Below, piece by piece: positions 60,802 through 64,000 of a stretch of 64,000 bases of DNA. Numbering within the stretch: the first letter of the stretch is position 1; each line of letters begins with the position of its first letter. Made by a program: the position numbers and the translations under genes. The notes under the pieces were generated by a model that was not told where the DNA came from, made no database searches, and saw only the letters and a list, made by a program, of their open reading frames with translations. This stretch comes from an uncultured Cryomorphaceae bacterium (lineage in GTDB: Bacteria > Bacteroidota > Bacteroidia > Flavobacteriales > Schleiferiaceae): assembly GCA_913009655.1 (NCBI GenBank), contig CAJVWI010000003.1, forward strand, positions 62,001 through 126,000. Direction: 5' to 3'.

Positions 60802-62019
60802 TCAAGCTTTTTCTCGGAGTCTTAATGTGCTTATAGAAATCTTTTTAGATGCAAAAAAGCTAAGTATCATTCCAATTAGTATTACATAGGCACAAACTTT
60901 GATGCTTTGTAAAAATGAAAATTTAACAGGATAAGCGTCCACTATGTATCCATCCCCTAATGATATTAACCCATATACGCTTTGTGCCCAAATAGTAAGG
61001 CTGGCAAAAATTAATCCTATTAATGATCCAACAATACTTACCCATGTTCCAGACCAAAAAAAACTCAACCGAATTTTTTTTTCAGATAATCCAAGTGCCG
61101 ATAATATAGCGGACTGAGGTTCCCTTTCCATTCCTGATAATAGGGTTGATGAATAAAGCCCTAGAGAAGCGAGGAGGACTATAAATGCCAAAATTGCAGA
61201 CGTTATAAGCCCTTCACTTTTCATGACTTTAAATATTGCAGCTTCTTGATCTTCGGGGCCTCTCATCTCAAATGCAGAATTTTTTAAAATCTCATAAATC
61301 TCGTCATTTAAGGCGTTTAAAGAATTCATGTTTTTTGGATTCTCCCATATTTGAATTGATGACCATCTTTGATCCCGACCCCATTGATTTAAGCTATTTA
61401 AAGATACTATGACATGTTTGCTATCAATTTTTGAATTTATACGAAAAACCCCCTGAGGGTGTAATGCTTCTCTAAAGAATGTTTGACTGAAGTCAAGTGT
61501 TAATTTCTCTTTACCTCTAGGCCATAATAATTCAACAGAGTTTAATCCATTTAATTCTATTAGTCCTAGCTTTCTTGCAACTTCAGAGCCGAGCCATATA
61601 GATTTTTGGGTTGGTTCTGTCTTCAATTCAGAGGTAAGTGAATCTAACCAAACAAAGGATTTTAATTTGTTATGCGGTATTCCAATTACATCTACGAGCA
61701 GTTCTTTTTCATTTGACCTGATAACTGCTTTTTGCTCAAGAATTGGAAACCAATTATAATTTGTTGAATTTAATTTTGAAATAAGAATGCTGTCAGGAGT
61801 AAAACGACCTTCTTTTTTTGAAAATATCTCAACAGCCGGATGAATTTCCTCAAATGAGGATTTCACTAGACTTTCAAGGCCATTAAATGCAGATAGGACA
61901 ATAATCATTGCTGCAGTCCCCACACAAATTCCGGCAGCAGCAGCTCTAGTAACCCCATTTGATAGTCGTCGTCCAAGTAGGTAGCGCCAACCGAGTTTTG
62001 CGGGGTGTGATGAATTCAT
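60802..62019 (-). CDS. FtsX-like/MacB-type ABC transporter permease (LolC/E-like)
   Basis: 405 residues. TM1 follows the short cytoplasmic start (AAAAGICVGTAAMIIVLSAF), then a ~230-residue periplasmic domain, and three C-terminal TMs (AILAFIVLLASLGLYSSTLL, FFWSGTWVSIVGSLIGLIFA, KVCAYVILIGMILSFFA). This MacB-PCD/FtsX layout is that of lipoprotein-releasing permeases. The opening KLGWRYLLGRRLSNGVTRAA is typical of Bacteroidota LolC/E-like proteins. No ATPase gene is adjacent. 6 bp downstream of rbfA, the same operon. Confidence 0.85.
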   Translation of the reverse strand: MNSSHPAKLGWRYLLGRRLSNGVTRAAAAGICVGTAAMIIVLSAFNGLESLVKSSFEEIHPAVEIFSKKEGRFTPDSILISKLNSTNYNWFPILEQKAVIRSNEKELLVDVIGIPHNKLKSFVWLDSLTSELKTEPTQKSIWLGSEVARKLGLIELNGLNSVELLWPRGKEKLTLDFSQTFFREALHPQGVFRINSKIDSKHVIVSLNSLNQWGRDQRWSSIQIWENPKNMNSLNALNDEIYEILKNSAFEMRGPEDQEAAIFKVMKSEGLITSAILAFIVLLASLGLYSSTLLSGMEREPQSAILSALGLSEKKIRLSFFWSGTWVSIVGSLIGLIFASLTIWAQSVYGLISLGDGYIVDAYPVKFSFLQSIKVCAYVILIGMILSFFASKKISISTLRLREKA

Positions 62020-62025
62020 CCTAAA

Positions 62026-62385
62026 TCAAATAATAGGGTTCTCTCCACCTTCGCGAAGTATCTTCTCAATATTTGCCTCATATTCCATAGAATCATCAAG
62101 GTGGTAATATAAAGTAGGAATAATTCTCAATTGATTTCGGACTTCCTTCGCCAATTCAGCTCTTAATTTCGATGTATTTTCCTTTACGAATGTTAGTACG
62201 TCATCTGATTTTTCTATCGGGAAAACACTGAGGTAGCTTCGCACTAAACCTAAGTCTGGACTCACTCTGACTTTACTGACAGTGATGAGCGTTCCCGGAA
62301 AGTGACTAGCGGCTTGTCTTCTGAATATTTCTGCTAGGTCACGTTGCAGAACACTGGCTATTTTTTTTTGACGTTTACTTTCCAT
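62026..62385 (-). CDS. rbfA: Ribosome-binding factor A
   Basis: 119-residue KH-type protein that matures the 30S subunit at the 5' end of 16S rRNA. MESKRQKKIASVLQRDLAEI is the usual opening, followed by SKVRVSPDLGLVRSYLSVFP and the C-terminal ELAKEVRNQLRIIPTLYYHLDDSMEYEANI (end block PTLYYHLDDS). Full length. A well-formed promoter ends four bases before its ATG. Confidence 0.93.
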   Translation of the reverse strand: MESKRQKKIASVLQRDLAEIFRRQAASHFPGTLITVSKVRVSPDLGLVRSYLSVFPIEKSDDVLTFVKENTSKLRAELAKEVRNQLRIIPTLYYHLDDSMEYEANIEKILREGGENPII

Positions 62386-62389
62386 TTGG

Positions 62390-62443
62390 TAAAAGTACGA
62401 AGTAGGTTCATTGCCAACCGAATCCAGGTCAGTCGTACTTTCG
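62390..62443. promoter_or_regulatory. Back-to-back promoters of rbfA (-) and the ABC exporter (+)
   Basis: Minus: TTG (62417-62415), 17 nt, TACTTTTA (62397-62390), four bases before the rbfA ATG. Plus: TTG (62411-62413), 22 nt, TACTTTCG (62436-62443), four bases before the ABC ATG. Each -7 box matches seven of eight consensus positions, and both spacings fall in the 17-23 nt range. The two -33 elements form TTGCCAA, one base apart. Confidence 0.7.
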
Positions 62444-62447
62444 TTAA

Positions 62448-64000
62448 ATGGATTCTTTTTATCGAATACTGGGTTTTGGTAAAAATTATAGTGCTGCAGC
62501 CTGGGCTGCCGTTCTTTTTTATGTTGTTTATACCTTATTTCAATTGGCAGGTATAGGTATGATTATTCCAGTTATGGACATAATTCTCAATAATGGATCT
62601 CAATTTGAACTAAGTCAAGACGGCTCCAATCAATTAATGGGCCTTCAATATTATATCAATAATATTGTTAACCAAGGTATTTTTACATATGGCTCATATG
62701 GAATTCTTTGGCGTGCATGTTTGATTTCATTTGGACTTTTTCTAGCAAAAAATATTTTTAGGTATGCAGCTCTGTGGCAAATGGCAAGTTTACGTGGAGG
62801 TATTACTGCTAAATTGAGACAAGCATTGCATCACAAGATTCTAAAAATATCGCCGGGTAAATTGTCTGAAAACAGAAAGGGTGACCTTTTGGCTAGGGCA
62901 TCATCTGATGTCACTGAAATTGAATATGGTGTCCTTGCTGGACTTGAAATCATAGTCCGTGAACCTTTGGTTATTATTGGCTCATTGGTCATATTATTCT
63001 CAATGAGTTTCTCGTTAACAATTTTTGTACTTGTCATTGCGTCAATTGCCGCATTATTGCTTCAATTGGTGAGTAAGAAATTAAAAAGGAAGTCCAATCT
63101 TGCACAGAGCAAATTGGGGATGGTATTAAGTGCTTTAGATGAAAGTATATCAGGTCTGAGAGTTATCCAGGCTTATCAAGCTGAAAGTCGCCAGCGGCGT
63201 CACTTTGAAAATAACAATAATCAGGCAGAGAATACTCAAATTAGTGTGTTTCGCCGTCGTGATTTAGCCAGTCCAATTAGTGAGATAATTGGTATATCTA
63301 CTCTTTTGTTAATATTACTATATGGGGGCGCTCAATCTCTTGCCGGTCAGGGTATGACTGGCGCTGCATTAATCGGGTTTGCTCTATTTTTTTATCAATT
63401 GATCCCCTCTTTTAAGTCGATTTCAAATGGTCTTTATAACGTTCAAAAGGGAAGTGCTGCGGCAGAGAGATTATTTGAGATACTTGATAAAGAGGAAGAT
63501 ATAAAGGACCCAAATAATATTATTAAAGGTCAAAGTCTAAAAAATGGAATTGAATCAATTGAGTGGGACAGGGTAAGCTTAAAATATCCAGACTCCAATA
63601 ATTTTGCTCTTGAAAATTTTACGGCAACAATAAATCGAGGAGAGACTGTTGCTTTAGTTGGCCCGTCAGGTGGAGGTAAGACAAGCTTGATTAATTTATT
63701 GATTCGAGCAATTGATCCATCATCTGGTAGTGTTAGATTGAATGGTGTTCCTGTATTGCATCAAGAGGAACCCTCTTGGCCAATAAATGAAGTCCGTTCT
63801 GTTTTCTCTTTAGTCACTCAAGACTCTCTTGTTTTTCATACCACAGTTAGTGAGAACATCTCTTTAGGGGATCCTAATCCTGACAAAAAAAGAGTGATTG
63901 AGGCTGCAGTTTCCTCTCAGGCGAAGAGTTTTATCGATGATCTACCTAATGGATTCCAATCTGTATTAAAAGAGGGTGGAGCTTCTTTGTCTGGAGGCCA
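62448..64000 (+). CDS. ABC exporter, fused permease-ATPase (MsbA-like), 3' end cut by window edge
   Basis: Start ATG at 62448; the frame is open to the edge (517 complete codons plus two bases). Residues ~15-330 are a type IV exporter transmembrane domain with about six helices (LFYVVYTLFQLAGIGMIIPV near 23-42, ISEIIGISTLLLILLYGG later). The ATPase domain has Walker A GPSGGGKTS (405-413), a Q-loop (SLVTQDSLVFHTTVSENISL) and the start of the signature LSGGQ at the very end. Walker B and the D/H loops are beyond the window. Likely a lipid or drug exporter working as a homodimer. Confidence 0.92.
   Translation, partial: MDSFYRILGFGKNYSAAAWAAVLFYVVYTLFQLAGIGMIIPVMDIILNNGSQFELSQDGSNQLMGLQYYINNIVNQGIFTYGSYGILWRACLISFGLFLAKNIFRYAALWQMASLRGGITAKLRQALHHKILKISPGKLSENRKGDLLARASSDVTEIEYGVLAGLEIIVREPLVIIGSLVILFSMSFSLTIFVLVIASIAALLLQLVSKKLKRKSNLAQSKLGMVLSALDESISGLRVIQAYQAESRQRRHFENNNNQAENTQISVFRRRDLASPISEIIGISTLLLILLYGGAQSLAGQGMTGAALIGFALFFYQLIPSFKSISNGLYNVQKGSAAAERLFEILDKEEDIKDPNNIIKGQSLKNGIESIEWDRVSLKYPDSNNFALENFTATINRGETVALVGPSGGGKTSLINLLIRAIDPSSGSVRLNGVPVLHQEEPSWPINEVRSVFSLVTQDSLVFHTTVSENISLGDPNPDKKRVIEAAVSSQAKSFIDDLPNGFQSVLKEGGASLSGG

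Noticed and set aside
1-64000. CRISPR arrays, insertion sequences, prophage genes
   Set aside because: No regularly spaced repeats, transposase motifs or phage structural genes were seen on either strand.

Overview
The window reads as a chromosomal stretch of a low-GC member of the phylum Bacteroidota, most like Flavobacteriales. The evidence is two type IX secretion (T9SS) C-terminal sorting domains, a B-type SdhC-SdhA-SdhB complex, an ExbB/ExbD set with two ExbD proteins, families largely confined to this phylum, almost no Shine-Dalgarno sequences, and many Bacteroidota promoters (TTG, then 17-23 nt, then TAnnTTTG). Family or genus cannot be fixed from the sequence alone. No CRISPR array, prophage or insertion sequence was seen.

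Layout. 1-9.9 kb: 3'-truncated RNase R, an outer-membrane-type protein, glutamate dehydrogenase, thiamine-phosphate kinase, two small lipoproteins and the succinate dehydrogenase operon. 10-14.4 kb: aminopeptidase P, a methyltransferase, an SDR protein lacking the usual catalytic Tyr/Lys, and an aminomuconate-semialdehyde-type aldehyde dehydrogenase. 14.5-20.5 kb: secreted proteins, a membrane phosphoesterase, an orphan histidine kinase, HemW and a kynurenine-formamidase-like cyclase. 20.5-30.5 kb: an MMPL exporter, RfbA, a polyprenyl synthase, 2-oxoglutarate dehydrogenase E1 and E2, a TatD nuclease and asparaginase. 30.7-39.3 kb: tRNA-Ser(GGA), then an arsenate/phosphate module: secreted nuclease-type protein, MFS carrier, thiol arsenate reductase, Acr3 arsenite pump, OprP-type porin and a PiT transporter with a PhoU-like tail.

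39.3-46.2 kb: a short surface-polysaccharide cluster (nucleotidyltransferase, chain-length regulator, O-antigen ligase/polymerase, methyltransferase) and an M49 dipeptidyl peptidase III lipoprotein. 46.2-46.8 kb is a gene-free stretch that ends in three consecutive hairpins and a U-tract on the + strand, a candidate small RNA. 46.8-52.1 kb: one six-gene operon coding for MbnP-like, MbnH-like diheme peroxidase, YHYH, DUF2490, VTC (polyphosphate-polymerase-type) and DUF4956 proteins. This is the most promising little-described system here. 52.1-64 kb: FMN reductase, DEAD-box helicase, a peroxiredoxin/thioredoxin operon, LOG-family protein, the ExbB/ExbD operon, a CPBP protease, dihydrouridine synthase, an FtsX-like permease, RbfA and a 3'-truncated ABC exporter.

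Two regulatory patterns recur. About ten genes have a -7 box or close match ending only 3-7 nt before the start codon, which predicts leaderless or nearly leaderless mRNAs. The porin and PiT genes each carry a TTAACA-N5-WTAACA direct repeat with 11-bp period, a plausible phosphate-response operator. Functions below come from motifs read by eye; no database search was run.
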